This document shows positions 43,319-52,214 of a stretch of 64,000 nucleotides of DNA, in pieces. A program made the translations under genes and the position numbers. How positions within the stretch are numbered: the first letter of the stretch is position 1; each line of letters starts with the position of its first letter. Under the pieces are notes generated by a model. It saw only the letters and a list, made by a program, of their open reading frames with translations, did no database searches and was not told the DNA's origin. The DNA lies in the NCBI RefSeq assembly GCF_002929305.1, contig NZ_PJIO01000013.1, positions 1 to 64,000 of the forward strand, read 5' to 3'. Source of the DNA: Arthrobacter sp. GMC3. Its GTDB lineage: Bacteria; Actinomycetota; Actinomycetes; Actinomycetales; Micrococcaceae.

Positions 43319-44875
43319 CTACTTCTTGCGGCTGCGCTTTTCGCGCACACGCATGCTGACCTCGATGGGGGTGCCTTCGAAGCCGAACGTTTCACGCAGA
43401 CGGCGGGTGATGAAGCGGCGGTAGCCGGCATCCAGGAAGCCGCTGGTGAACAGCACGAACTTCGGCGGGCGGCTGGAGGCCTGGGTGCCGAAGAGGATAC
43501 GGGGCTGCTTACCGCCACGCACCGGGTGGGGGTGCTCGGAGACGAGCTCTCCCAGGAACGCGTTCAGGCGGCCTGTGGGGATGCGGCGGTCCCAGTTTTC
43601 CAGGGCCAGGTCCAGGGCAGGAACCAGCTTGTCCTTGTGCCAGCCGGTCTTGGCTGAAATGTTGACCCGAGGTGCCCACTCAACGTGGGCCAGGTCCTGC
43701 TCGATTTCACGTTCCAGGTACTTGCGGCGTTCGTCGTCCAGCAGGTCCCACTTGTTGAACGCCAGCACCAATGCACGGCCGGATTCGATAGCCAGCTGAA
43801 GGATGCGCACATCCTGCTCGCTCATGACCTCGTCCACGGCCAGCAGCACCAAGGCCACTTCGGCCTTTTCCAGGGCACCCTGGGTGCGCAGGGAGGCGTA
43901 GAAGTCGGCACCCTGTGCCATGTGCTGACGACGACGGATACCTGCGGTGTCCACGAAACGCCAGGTGCGGTCGCCAAGCTCAATGAGCTCATCAACCGGG
44001 TCACGGGTGGTGCCGGCAACGTTGTCAACTACGACGCGCTCGGTGCCGGCCAGCTTGTTCAGCAGGGAGGACTTGCCCACGTTCGGGCGGCCGATCAGGG
44101 CCACGCGGCGCGGCCCGCCGGTGCGCTCTACGCCGGCGACGGCGGAGAACTCGGGCAGAACTTCCATGACACGGTCAAGCATGTCGGCAACACCACGGCC
44201 GTGGACGGCGGAAACCGGGTGCGGCTCCCCCAGGCCAAGACCCCACAGGGTGGCGGCATCGGCTTCCTGGACCAGGTCATCGACCTTGTTGCCGACCAGG
44301 ATGACCGGCTTCTTGGACTTGCGCAGCATCCGCACAATTGCCTCATCGGAGGCGGTGATGCCCACAACAGCGTCAACAACCAGCAGAACGGCGTCGGCCA
44401 TTTCCACGGCAATTTCGGCCTGCTCGGCCACGCGCAGGTGGATGCCCTTGGCGTCGCGCTCCCAGCCACCGGTGTCCACCAGGGTGAAGTTGCGTCCGTT
44501 CCAGTCGGCCGAGTACTGCACACGGTCACGGGTAACTCCGGGGGTATCCTCCACCACGGCTTCGCGGCGGCCCAGGATGCGGTTGACCAGCGTGGACTTG
44601 CCGACGTTGGGCCGTCCCACGATCGCCAGGACGGGGTCCTGGCGCAGGGCGTCTTCGCTGGTGCCGTCGTCGAATTCGCCAGCGAGCAGCGCGGCATCTT
44701 CTTCGTCGAGCTCGTAGCTGGCCAGGCCCGCTAGCAGGCCGGCGGCGCGGGTGTCGGCGTCCTCGTCGGAGATTTCCGCCAACCTCTCGGCAATATGGTC
44801 AGTACCCGTGGGTACGTAGTCCTGGTGACTGAACTCACCCTCATCGGGGCGCGTGGCAGACTTGGAGTCGCTCAT
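43319..44875 (-). CDS. der: Ribosome biogenesis GTPase Der (EngA)
   Basis: Essential double-GTPase needed for 50S subunit assembly. Both GTPase domains are complete: G1 [14 protein letters not shown] near residue 83 and [14 protein letters not shown] near 256, each followed by its DTPG/DTAG and NKVD/NKWD motifs ([17 protein letters not shown]). The C-terminal KH-like domain ends with an Arg/Lys-rich tail. An N-terminal acidic extension of about 80 residues is typical for actinobacteria. The 518-residue length fits. AAAGGACAGTAACC precedes the ATG, and the upstream plsC stop is 2 bp away. Confidence 0.97.
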   Translation of the reverse strand: MSDSKSATRPDEGEFSHQDYVPTGTDHIAERLAEISDEDADTRAAGLLAGLASYELDEEDAALLAGEFDDGTSEDALRQDPVLAIVGRPNVGKSTLVNRILGRREAVVEDTPGVTRDRVQYSADWNGRNFTLVDTGGWERDAKGIHLRVAEQAEIAVEMADAVLLVVDAVVGITASDEAIVRMLRKSKKPVILVGNKVDDLVQEADAATLWGLGLGEPHPVSAVHGRGVADMLDRVMEVLPEFSAVAGVERTGGPRRVALIGRPNVGKSSLLNKLAGTERVVVDNVAGTTRDPVDELIELGDRTWRFVDTAGIRRRQHMAQGADFYASLRTQGALEKAEVALVLLAVDEVMSEQDVRILQLAIESGRALVLAFNKWDLLDDERRKYLEREIEQDLAHVEWAPRVNISAKTGWHKDKLVPALDLALENWDRRIPTGRLNAFLGELVSEHPHPVRGGKQPRILFGTQASSRPPKFVLFTSGFLDAGYRRFITRRLRETFGFEGTPIEVSMRVREKRSRKK

Positions 44876-44877
44876 GG

Positions 44878-45606
44878 TTACTGTCCTTTATGCTTTGAAA
44901 GTAGGTCGTCATCCGCAGGTAAATCCCGGCCCGTAGCGGCCGTAGCGGCCTCAATATGGCCAGCTAGGCGCAGGCGGATTTTTTCGGTTGCCCTGTCCAT
45001 TGAAACACGGCCGGAAACTCCAGGCTCACGCGCAATTTTCAGGGGCTCCCCAAACACCACGTGCAGATGCCGGCGTGGGCGGGGAATTGTGTCACGATGT
45101 TCGTTGCCAACCCGGGTTCCCAGGATGGCAACGGGAACGACGGCGGCACCTGAGTTCAGTGCCAACCAGGCCACCCCGCCGTTCATGGTGGCGGCGTCTC
45201 CGGTCCCCCGGGTACCTTCGGGAAGAATGCCCACGCAGTCTCCTCGATCCAGCACAGCCTTGGCGTGTTGCAAGGCGGCGCGATCCCCTGCCCGGTTCAC
45301 GGGGATCTGTCCGGATGATGCAAGAACCCAGCCCAGAAACCCCTTGAACATGTCGTGGCGCACCATGACATGCATGTAGCGGCTGGAGGCACCGACCATC
45401 ACCGGGCCGTCAAGGTAGCTCAGGTGGTTGGCGGCGAACACGACCGGGCCGTGCGTGGGGATGTTTTCGCGGCCATGAACGCTGGTGCGGTAGACCACAT
45501 GATCCAGCACGCGTCCCAGCGGACGGCTCCAGCGCGTTTTCCAGCGCGGCGGCGCTCCAGCGATGGTGCGCAGCGCCGGAGTAACCGTTGACTCCAACTT
45601 GCTCAT
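44878..45606 (-). CDS. Lysophospholipid acyltransferase (PlsC family)
   Basis: A 242-residue acyltransferase of phospholipid synthesis with block I NHLSYLD near residue 59 and block [13 protein letters not shown] near 128. Unlike the paralogue at 2027 it lacks a long disordered tail. Its ATG overlaps the cmk stop as ATGA and its stop is 2 bp before der, so it is embedded in the core operon tyrA-cmk-plsC-der, an arrangement common in actinobacteria. The exact acyl acceptor is not evident. Confidence 0.9.
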   Translation of the reverse strand: MSKLESTVTPALRTIAGAPPRWKTRWSRPLGRVLDHVVYRTSVHGRENIPTHGPVVFAANHLSYLDGPVMVGASSRYMHVMVRHDMFKGFLGWVLASSGQIPVNRAGDRAALQHAKAVLDRGDCVGILPEGTRGTGDAATMNGGVAWLALNSGAAVVPVAILGTRVGNEHRDTIPRPRRHLHVVFGEPLKIAREPGVSGRVSMDRATEKIRLRLAGHIEAATAATGRDLPADDDLLSKHKGQ

Positions 45607-46376
45607 GCCGTCGGGGCCTCGTTCACTGCCTTGCGCACCACGTTGATGACGGCGTCCACGGTTTGGGCAAAGTCCAAGTCCGATGAATCCACTGTGTAGA
45701 CACCGTCGGCGGCGCGTTGGAAATCCACCACGGTTGAATCCTTGGCGTCGCGGGCCAGAACCTGCTCGGCCAACTGGGCGGCGCTCTGAGTACCACCCAG
45801 CTGGAGTCCCCGGCGTCGCATACGGGCTTCCTCGCTGGCAGTCAGGATCAGCCGGGCCTCCGCCTGAGGTGCCACCACCGTGGTGATGTCGCGCCCCTCC
45901 ACAACAATGCGGTGGTTGCAGTCCGCAATGATGGCCTGCTGGCGGCGCACCAGTTCCTTGCGGGCGCCAAGGTTGGTGGCCACGGCGCTGACGTTTTTGG
46001 AGATTTCCGGGTCGCGAATGGGACCGGTGACGTTGATGCCGTTGACCTTGACGAATTCGTCGTCGGGGGTCAGGCTCTGCTCAAATCGCATGGTGCGGGC
46101 GGCGGCTTCGACGGCGGCGGAGTTCGTCAAACCGATCCTGGCGTTGAGGCAATGCCACGTGAGCGCCCGGTACATGGCTCCGGTGTCAAGGAACGCCAGG
46201 CCAAGCCTGCGCGCCACTTCCTTGCTGACACTGGATTTGCCGGAGCCGGACGGGCCGTCAATGGCGATCACCAAAGGCTTGCCCAGGCGGATATGTTCGG
46301 TTGCCCGGACTGGCACTGGCTGGAGCACCGGCTCGGGGAACGAGACAAACATGTCAGTCACTTCGCTGCCACTCAC
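45603..46376 (-). CDS. cmk: Cytidylate kinase
   Basis: Phosphorylates CMP and dCMP using ATP. The P-loop is IAIDGPSGSGKSSVSKE near residue 36, followed by LAFLDTGAMYRALTW. The CMP-specific insert region has VEGRDITTVVAPQAEARL, and LTASEEARMRRR is the lid. The GTG at 46376 is chosen because it overlaps the tyrA stop as GTGA and has GGAAGG 6 nt upstream; a TTG five codons upstream is less likely. About 30 extra residues precede the kinase fold. Confidence 0.95.
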   Translation of the reverse strand: MSGSEVTDMFVSFPEPVLQPVPVRATEHIRLGKPLVIAIDGPSGSGKSSVSKEVARRLGLAFLDTGAMYRALTWHCLNARIGLTNSAAVEAAARTMRFEQSLTPDDEFVKVNGINVTGPIRDPEISKNVSAVATNLGARKELVRRQQAIIADCNHRIVVEGRDITTVVAPQAEARLILTASEEARMRRRGLQLGGTQSAAQLAEQVLARDAKDSTVVDFQRAADGVYTVDSSDLDFAQTVDAVINVVRKAVNEAPTA

Positions 46377-47476
46377 AAAATTACCTTCCAACCACGATCA
46401 GTGAGGTCCTCCACCAAGCTCACACGCTTGGACGGGAGTACCGAAAGTTCCACCATGCCCACTTGCAAGCCTGCCGAGTGGTCAAGTCTGAGATCCTCAA
46501 CGTTGACGCCGATCGCACCGATCTCCGTCAACAACTTCGCAATCTGCCCGGGCTTGTCATCGACCAACACTGTCAGCCAGGTGTATTGCTGGGCCGGGCC
46601 GCCGTGCTTTCCGGGGATCCGGCTCTGCCCGGCGTTGCCCTCGGCCATCAGCTGCGCCAGGTCAAGCCGTGCGCCGGGTGCTGTGGGCGCGCTGAGCGTG
46701 TTGATCAGCCGGTCCAAGTCCGTGCGAACTCCCTTGACGATTTCCAGTAGCCTTGGCGCATTGGCACCCAGGATTTGCACCCAGAGGGCGGGATCGCTGG
46801 CGGCAATGCGCGTGACATCCCGCAGGCCGTTGCCAGCCAGCGAGAGTGCATGTGCGGGTGTCTCCGCCAGCCTGCTGGCCACCAGTGAGGACATCACCTG
46901 GGGCAGGTGGCTGACAAGGGCCACAGCCGAGTCGTGTTCCTCAGGGCTGAATCTAAACACCACCGCGTTCAGGTCGATGGCCAGGGAGTGGGCCACCTTC
47001 ACGGCATGCTTGGAACTAACCTCCGAGGCACACAGCACCCACGGCATCGAGTTGAACAGTTCCCCGCGAGCAGCAACGGGGCCAGATCGTTCGCGCCCGG
47101 CCATGGGGTGTGTGCCCACATAGCGTTGAAGAAGTTCGCTGTCCGGGCCAAGAAGTGCCGCAAGTTCGGTGGCAATGGCCACCTTCACGCTGGCAATATC
47201 AACCACGACGGCGCCGGGGTACGTTGTGAGGGCCGCTGCCACTACCGTTGCACTGACGTCCGGCGGCGCGGCGACCACCACAAGCTCGGGGGCCAGGTTC
47301 TCGGACACGTCAAAGGCCCGACCGGCGCCAATATCAACGGCGACGGCCTGCGCCGACGGGGACGGATCGGAAACGATCACGTCGATGCCGTGTGCCCGCA
47401 GGCCCAGACCAATGCTGGCGCCCAGCAGCCCGCTGCCGAGCACCAGCACCGGTCCGAGCAGATGCGAAGGGTTCAT
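46373..47476 (-). CDS. tyrA: Prephenate dehydrogenase
   Basis: Converts prephenate to 4-hydroxyphenylpyruvate with NAD+, the tyrosine branch after aroG. The Rossmann motif LVLGSGLLGASIGLGLRAHG is near residue 11; the catalytic His lies in YVGTHPMAGRERSG. A C-terminal ACT domain (TVLVDDKPGQIAKLLTEIGA) suggests feedback control by tyrosine or another amino acid. The 367-residue length is normal. The ATG at 47474-47476 has a weak binding site, and rluB ends only 7 bp upstream, so read-through from rluB is likely. Confidence 0.94.
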   Translation of the reverse strand: MNPSHLLGPVLVLGSGLLGASIGLGLRAHGIDVIVSDPSPSAQAVAVDIGAGRAFDVSENLAPELVVVAAPPDVSATVVAAALTTYPGAVVVDIASVKVAIATELAALLGPDSELLQRYVGTHPMAGRERSGPVAARGELFNSMPWVLCASEVSSKHAVKVAHSLAIDLNAVVFRFSPEEHDSAVALVSHLPQVMSSLVASRLAETPAHALSLAGNGLRDVTRIAASDPALWVQILGANAPRLLEIVKGVRTDLDRLINTLSAPTAPGARLDLAQLMAEGNAGQSRIPGKHGGPAQQYTWLTVLVDDKPGQIAKLLTEIGAIGVNVEDLRLDHSAGLQVGMVELSVLPSKRVSLVEDLTDRGWKVIL

Positions 47477-47483
47477 TCGCTGC

Positions 47484-48731
47484 CTACATTCCCACTTCTG
47501 CCATGAGGTGGCCTACTTCGTGGCGACCCAGGATACGGACACTGCCCTGGCGCTGGTCGCCCAGGGCGATGGGGCCGAACTTGACGCGGACAAGGCGCTC
47601 TACCGGGTAACCGACAGCGTCGAACATGCGGCGCACAATGCGGTTCTTGCCGGAGTGCAGAACAACCTCGGCCAGGACGTGGCCCGGGGTGGAGTCAACC
47701 AGACGGAAGGAGTCAACCTTCTGCCAGCCGTCTTCGAGCTCCACGCCGTCCTTGAGCTGGGCACCAATGCCCTGTGCCATCGGCCCGCGGACCTGCACCA
47801 GGTACGTCTTGGGAACACCATACTTGGGGTGGCTCAGACGGTTGGCAAGCTCGCCGTCGTTGGTCAACAGCAGCAAGCCTTCGGTATTCGTGTCCAGACG
47901 GCCCACGTGGAAGAGGCGCTCACGAGCCTGGCGCTTCTTCAAGAAGTCGGCGATGCACGGGCGACCCTCGGGGTCTTCCATGGTGGAGACAACGCCCTTG
48001 GGCTTGTTGAAGACCATGTAGACCATTGATTCGTTGGTCTGGATGGTCATGCCGTCCACGGCGATGTCCACGGTTTCCGGGTCCACGCGCAAACCGAGCT
48101 GGGAGACGGTGACGCCGTCAACCTGAACGCGGCCCTCAAGGATCATGTCCTCGCACAGGCGGCGGGACGCCACACCTGCCATGGCCATGACCTTCTGCAG
48201 GCGCACACCCTCGGCATTGTGAATGTCAACGTCGTCGGTGGTGGTTTCCGGGCGACGGTTCTGCTCGGTGGGACGGTTCTTGACCGGGCCCATGTTGCGC
48301 CCGTACTGCTCGTTCTTGTACGGCTTGGCACCGCGCTGTGAAGGCCGCTGAGCGCCCGTTCCGGCGCGGGCAGCTGCCCGGGCGCCGAAGGAGCTGGCAC
48401 CCGTGCGGGGGCCGCCGAACTTGCTGCCCGACTTGGGTGCTCCGGTACCGCCGGTGCGAGGGGCACCGGAACCCGGGGCGCGCTGGACGCGCGGTGCTTC
48501 TGTCCTGTCAAAGCCACCGGAGCGCGGAGCGCTCTCGAAGCCACCGGAGCGCGGGGCGCCTGAGCGGGGTGCGCCGCCGGTGCGCGGGGCACCCGAGCGG
48601 GGAGCACCACCGGAGCGGGGGGCGCCGGAGCCGCCCTTGTATCCGCCCGATTTGGGGGCGCCGGAGCGCGGGTTGCCGCCTCGCGGCTGGTTCTGCCCGG
48701 AAGAGCTCCCGGAACGGGGCGACGGTGTCAT
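47484..48731 (-). CDS. rluB: 23S rRNA pseudouridine synthase RluB-type with repetitive Arg/Gly/Pro N-terminus
   Basis: Isomerises a uridine in rRNA (RsuA/RluB/RluE/RluF family). The catalytic part starts near residue 175 with the S4 domain VRLQKVMAMAGVASRRLCED; the active-site Asp is in HVGRLDTNTEGLLLLTNDG, and the fold continues with LSHPKYGVPKTY. The first 110 residues are about ten degenerate copies of a Gly-Ala-Pro-Arg-Ser-Gly unit, then a basic linker, probably an unstructured RNA-binding tail. It belongs to a minus-strand block after scpB, separated by about 90 bp. Confidence 0.93.
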   Translation of the reverse strand: MTPSPRSGSSSGQNQPRGGNPRSGAPKSGGYKGGSGAPRSGGAPRSGAPRTGGAPRSGAPRSGGFESAPRSGGFDRTEAPRVQRAPGSGAPRTGGTGAPKSGSKFGGPRTGASSFGARAAARAGTGAQRPSQRGAKPYKNEQYGRNMGPVKNRPTEQNRRPETTTDDVDIHNAEGVRLQKVMAMAGVASRRLCEDMILEGRVQVDGVTVSQLGLRVDPETVDIAVDGMTIQTNESMVYMVFNKPKGVVSTMEDPEGRPCIADFLKKRQARERLFHVGRLDTNTEGLLLLTNDGELANRLSHPKYGVPKTYLVQVRGPMAQGIGAQLKDGVELEDGWQKVDSFRLVDSTPGHVLAEVVLHSGKNRIVRRMFDAVGYPVERLVRVKFGPIALGDQRQGSVRILGRHEVGHLMAEVGM

Positions 48732-48822
48732 TGGTTTGTCCTTAATGCTAAATGTTGTGGTGCTAAAAGTGTGGGTATTTCAGGTCATTCAGGGGTGTTG
48801 CGGGGGGTGAAATTGCGCGTGG

Positions 48823-49479
48823 CTACTGGAGCGCATTCTCGATTTCATGGAGGTTTTCCAGGCCAGGCAAGTGCTGTGCAATCTGCGGCAACTCATCCAC
48901 GCTCCCAATCCCCAACCGTTCCAGAAAGTACGCTGTGGTGCGGTACAAAAATGCCCCTGACACCGGGTCGGTGCCCACTTCCTCAATCAAGCCGCGCTGC
49001 GCCAACGTCCTCACCACCGAGTCCACGTTTACGCCACGAATGGCGGAAACCCGGGCCCGCGAAACAGGTTGGCGGTAAGCAATTACCGCCAAAGTCTCCA
49101 AGGCCGCCTGCGTGAGCCGGGCCGTCTGGCCGTCCACAACAAACTGTGACACGATATCGGCGTAGGCGGGGCGCGAATAAACACGCCAACCTCCGGCAAG
49201 TTGCCGAAGTTCAAAACCGCGCACCGGTATGGCGTCACCTTCCCTAGTATAGCCGTCGTACTCCCTGGCCAGTTCGTGCAATTGGTCACGTATGGTGGCC
49301 GCGGGCAGTCCCACCACCGCAGCCAGCTGCTCCTCGGTGACCGGCTCATCGATCACCATGAGCACCGCTTCCAGTGCCGCCCGGACTCCGGCGGCCTCTT
49401 CCAACAGCCCTGCCGGAATACCCTGGCCACAGGGAGCGTCTGCCCCTGTGGGCTGTTCAGGCTCGTATTCGGCACTCAT
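48823..49479 (-). CDS. scpB: Segregation and condensation protein B
   Basis: Subunit of the SMC-ScpA-ScpB condensin complex. The two winged-helix domains are visible: EEAAGVRAALEAVLMVIDEP with ITVEQLA-like TEEQLAAVVGLP at residues about 28-70, and ARLTQAALETLAVIAYRQPV with SRARVSAIRGVNVDSVVRTL at about 125-165. The 218-residue length is typical. Its ATG overlaps the scpA stop as ATGA, the conserved scpA-scpB arrangement. Confidence 0.95.
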   Translation of the reverse strand: MSAEYEPEQPTGADAPCGQGIPAGLLEEAAGVRAALEAVLMVIDEPVTEEQLAAVVGLPAATIRDQLHELAREYDGYTREGDAIPVRGFELRQLAGGWRVYSRPAYADIVSQFVVDGQTARLTQAALETLAVIAYRQPVSRARVSAIRGVNVDSVVRTLAQRGLIEEVGTDPVSGAFLYRTTAYFLERLGIGSVDELPQIAQHLPGLENLHEIENALQ

Positions 49480-50438
49480 GGGCTTACCTCCGCTACGTAC
49501 AGGTTCTGGTCGATTGATTCGTGCTCATCGTCGAAATCGCTGTCGGTGAGCAGGTTTTCGCGGACCCCTGCACTCCAGCGCACAAGCAGCTGACCCAGGG
49601 GTTGGCTCTGTTCGAAGGAGATGACTGCGTCACGGAACAATTCCAAGAGGGCAAGGAACCTGGCAATGACCACCATATTGTCCCGCGCGTCAGCGGTGAG
49701 CGCTTGAAAGGGGAACTGCTGGCCCACCCAGCCGCTGGCCCCGGGCTCCCCCACACCGGGCATTCCGGCTGTCAGCATTGCTGTCAGTATGGCCGCCTGT
49801 TCGCGGACGCTGACTGCTGGCGCGTGCAAATGCGCCAGCCCAACCTCAGTGGCGGGGCCTTGCTTCGCTTCCATGGCTTTGCCGGCCAGTTCGGCGAATT
49901 GTTCCGGTGTGTGGCGCCAAACCAGCTCAGGCAACAGGGCGGCAAATTGCTGCTCCAGTCCCACCAGCCGGGGGAAGCGCTTGGCTTCGCGTTCCAGCTC
50001 GGTACCCATCAGGGACGCCACTTCCTTGAACGCCTTATACTGCAAAAGCCGTGCGAACAAGAGGTCCCGGGCCTCTAGGAGCGCCAAGTCGTCGTCGTTC
50101 TCCACTTCCCCAGCAGGGAGCAGGCGGGCGGCCTTCAGATCCAGAAGGGTCGCAGCCAGGACCAGGAATTCGCTGGCCTCATCCAGTGCCCATTCTTCGC
50201 CTAGCTCCTGCAAGGCTTTGAGGTAGCTGATGAACTCGTCGGTGACGGTGGCGATGGCAACGTCCGTGATGTCCATTTCGTGCTTGGAGATCAGGCCCAG
50301 GAGCAGGTCAAAGGGGCCGGTGAAGTTCTCCAGCCGGACTTCAAAGCGCCGAGGGGCAGCAACTGCGTGCTCCGGCTCGGTAGGCACCGCGATCCCCGCG
50401 GCGTGTTCGTGGGTATCGAGTTTAGGGTGCGCCGCCAC
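49476..50438 (-). CDS. scpA: Segregation and condensation protein A
   Basis: Kleisin subunit that bridges the SMC dimer and binds ScpB. The N-terminal kleisin block FEVRLENFTGPFDLLLGLI and SKHEMDITDVAIATVTDEF is at about 32-68; the C-terminal winged helix has DNMVVIARFLALLELFRDAVI with FEQSQPLGQLLVRW. The length of 320 is slightly long because of a central linker. The GTG at 50436-50438 overlaps the end of parA by 17 bp, so parA-scpA-scpB form one operon. The start codon is the least certain part. Confidence 0.94.
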   Translation of the reverse strand: MAAHPKLDTHEHAAGIAVPTEPEHAVAAPRRFEVRLENFTGPFDLLLGLISKHEMDITDVAIATVTDEFISYLKALQELGEEWALDEASEFLVLAATLLDLKAARLLPAGEVENDDDLALLEARDLLFARLLQYKAFKEVASLMGTELEREAKRFPRLVGLEQQFAALLPELVWRHTPEQFAELAGKAMEAKQGPATEVGLAHLHAPAVSVREQAAILTAMLTAGMPGVGEPGASGWVGQQFPFQALTADARDNMVVIARFLALLELFRDAVISFEQSQPLGQLLVRWSAGVRENLLTDSDFDDEHESIDQNLYVAEVSP

Positions 50439-51309
50439 GGGCGATCAGTTCCTTGGCGAGGCGCCGGTAAGCGTCGGCACCTTGATGGTTTGCGGCATAG
50501 GTGGTGATTGGCTCGGCGGCCACGGAGGCGTCGGCGAACTTAATGGTGCGCTTGATGACCGTCTCAAAAACTTTGTCGCCAAAGGCCTCCACCAGGCGGG
50601 CCAGCACTTCCCGGGCATGTAGGGTGCGGGCGTCGTACATGGTGGCCAGGACGCCGTCCACCTGCAGGCCGGGATTGAGCCGGTCCTGAACCTTGTCGAT
50701 GGTTTCCACCAGCAGTGCCACGGCACGCAGGGCAAAGAACTCGCAGATCAGCGGGATGATGACGCCATGGGCGGCTGTCAGCGCATTGACCGTCAGCAGT
50801 CCCAGGGACGGCTGGCAGTCGATGAGGACCACGTCGTAGTTGTCCTCCACCTTGCGCAGCGCGCTAGCCAGGACCTGCTCGCGGGCCACCTCGTTGACGA
50901 GCTGAACCTCCGCTGCGGAGAGGTCGATGTTGGCCGGCAGAATGTCAATGTTCTCGATCTCTGTGTGCAAGATCGCGTCGCGGATATCCACCTTGCGGTC
51001 CATCAACACGTTGTAGACGGTCAGATCCAGCTCGTGCGGGTTGGTGCCCAGGCCTGCTGAAAGCGCGCCCTGCGGGTCAAAGTCAACCAGCAGAACCTTG
51101 CGCCCGGCCTCGGCCAGCGCGGCACCTAAGTTGATGGTCGACGTCGTTTTTCCTACGCCACCTTTTTGGTTGACCATGGCAATAATGCGCGCGGGTCCGT
51201 GCGAGGTGAGGACGGGAGGCTCGGGAAATTCGGTCAGGGGCCGCCCGGTGGGTCCCAAAATATCCTCATCGCCGCCTGCGAGAGTTATTGAACCCTGCTC
51301 GTTGCTCAC
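50422..51309 (-). CDS. ParA-family ATPase of the scpAB operon
   Basis: A 295-residue ParA/Soj-type ATPase with Walker A NQKGGVGKTTSTINLG near residue 48, Walker A' VDFDPQGALSAGLG, and Walker B DVVLIDCQPSLGLLTVNAL. It is followed by scpA and scpB, the usual actinobacterial layout for a ParA distinct from the chromosomal parAB near oriC. It lacks an adjacent parB. The start is GTG at 51307-51309 with no strong binding site. Its role probably relates to nucleoid organisation with condensin. Confidence 0.9.
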   Translation of the reverse strand: MSNEQGSITLAGGDEDILGPTGRPLTEFPEPPVLTSHGPARIIAMVNQKGGVGKTTSTINLGAALAEAGRKVLLVDFDPQGALSAGLGTNPHELDLTVYNVLMDRKVDIRDAILHTEIENIDILPANIDLSAAEVQLVNEVAREQVLASALRKVEDNYDVVLIDCQPSLGLLTVNALTAAHGVIIPLICEFFALRAVALLVETIDKVQDRLNPGLQVDGVLATMYDARTLHAREVLARLVEAFGDKVFETVIKRTIKFADASVAAEPITTYAANHQGADAYRRLAKELIARGGAP

Positions 51310-51470
51310 CTGTCAGTCCACACTTTCGCCGCTTGCTTGATTCACCGCTACCACGTACTACGTTACCGGGTGCCGGGGTCACATTTTGGCCATTTACGCC
51401 GGATTCGTTTTGAGCCTTGACCTTCAAGTGGAGGCTGAACGTTCTACCGGCGCGCATATAATTCGAAGCG

Positions 51471-52205
51471 ATGAGCAAAACGACGAATCCCCCGGTCAAC
51501 ACTCCCGCACGCCGCAAGGATGTGGTCCGCGCAGAGAAATTACAGGCGGGCTACGGCACCACGGCCGTCTGTGGGGTGGTCAGCTTCAGCCTGCACGCCG
51601 GCCAGGCACTCGCCCTGGTGGGACCCAACGGCGCCGGCAAGTCAACGGTGGTTAAAACCGTTGTGGGGCAGCTGGAAGCCGTCTCCGGAACTACCTTGAT
51701 CAATGGCAGCAAGGTAGATGACAGGACGCTTGATTTCCGTCGCGAAGTGGCTGTGGTCTTCGACGACGACGCCTTTTTCCCGGCTCTCACTGTCGAAGAG
51801 CATCTGGCGATCGTCTCCGCCGGACACGGAGTGGACGACGTCGAAGATGTGATCGCCGCCGAGCTGGAGTTTTTTGGACTCTCCACCTTGGCCAAATCGC
51901 GGCCGTACAACCTTTCCTCCGGACAACGGCGACGGATGCTGCTGGCATCGGCCTTCGTCCGTCCCCGCTCCTTGCTGGTCTTGGATGAGCCCGAACAGCG
52001 CCTGGACACCGCCATGAGGCACCGCCTGGCTACGCGTCTGCGGGCCGAGGTGGACGCCGGCCTGGCCCTGCTGGTTGTCACCCATGATCCCGATTTCCTG
52101 TCGACCGTGGCCACCAAGGCGCTCTTCATTGCCGACACCATCCACACCATGACCCCGGCCCAGGCGGCCGTGGCAATTGCCTCCGAGAACCCCCACGCGG
52201 ACTGA
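51471..52205 (+). CDS. ABC transporter ATP-binding protein
   Basis: A 244-residue ABC ATPase with Walker A LVGPNGAGKSTVVKT near residue 50, signature LSSGQRRRM near 143, Walker B LLVLDEPEQRLD near 165, and the switch His in VVTHDPDFLS. It ends 9 bp before the permease gene, so the two form a transporter. The single-ATPase plus single-large-permease arrangement is typical of exporters. The divergent region upstream holds the parA-scp promoter on the other side. The cargo is unknown. Confidence 0.9.
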   Translation: MSKTTNPPVNTPARRKDVVRAEKLQAGYGTTAVCGVVSFSLHAGQALALVGPNGAGKSTVVKTVVGQLEAVSGTTLINGSKVDDRTLDFRREVAVVFDDDAFFPALTVEEHLAIVSAGHGVDDVEDVIAAELEFFGLSTLAKSRPYNLSSGQRRRMLLASAFVRPRSLLVLDEPEQRLDTAMRHRLATRLRAEVDAGLALLVVTHDPDFLSTVATKALFIADTIHTMTPAQAAVAIASENPHAD

Positions 52206-52214
52206 AGCTAAAAA

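Noticed and set aside
43685..44734. 349-residue plus-strand frame opposite der
   Set aside because: It is antisense to both GTPase domains of Der, its Gly/His/Val-rich composition is typical of a shadow frame, and no start signal is present.
48403..48810. Gly/Pro/Arg repeats on the plus strand suggesting a repeat protein or CRISPR-like array
   Set aside because: They are the complement of the rluB N-terminal repeats. Unit length is short and degenerate and there are no unique spacers, so it is not a CRISPR array.
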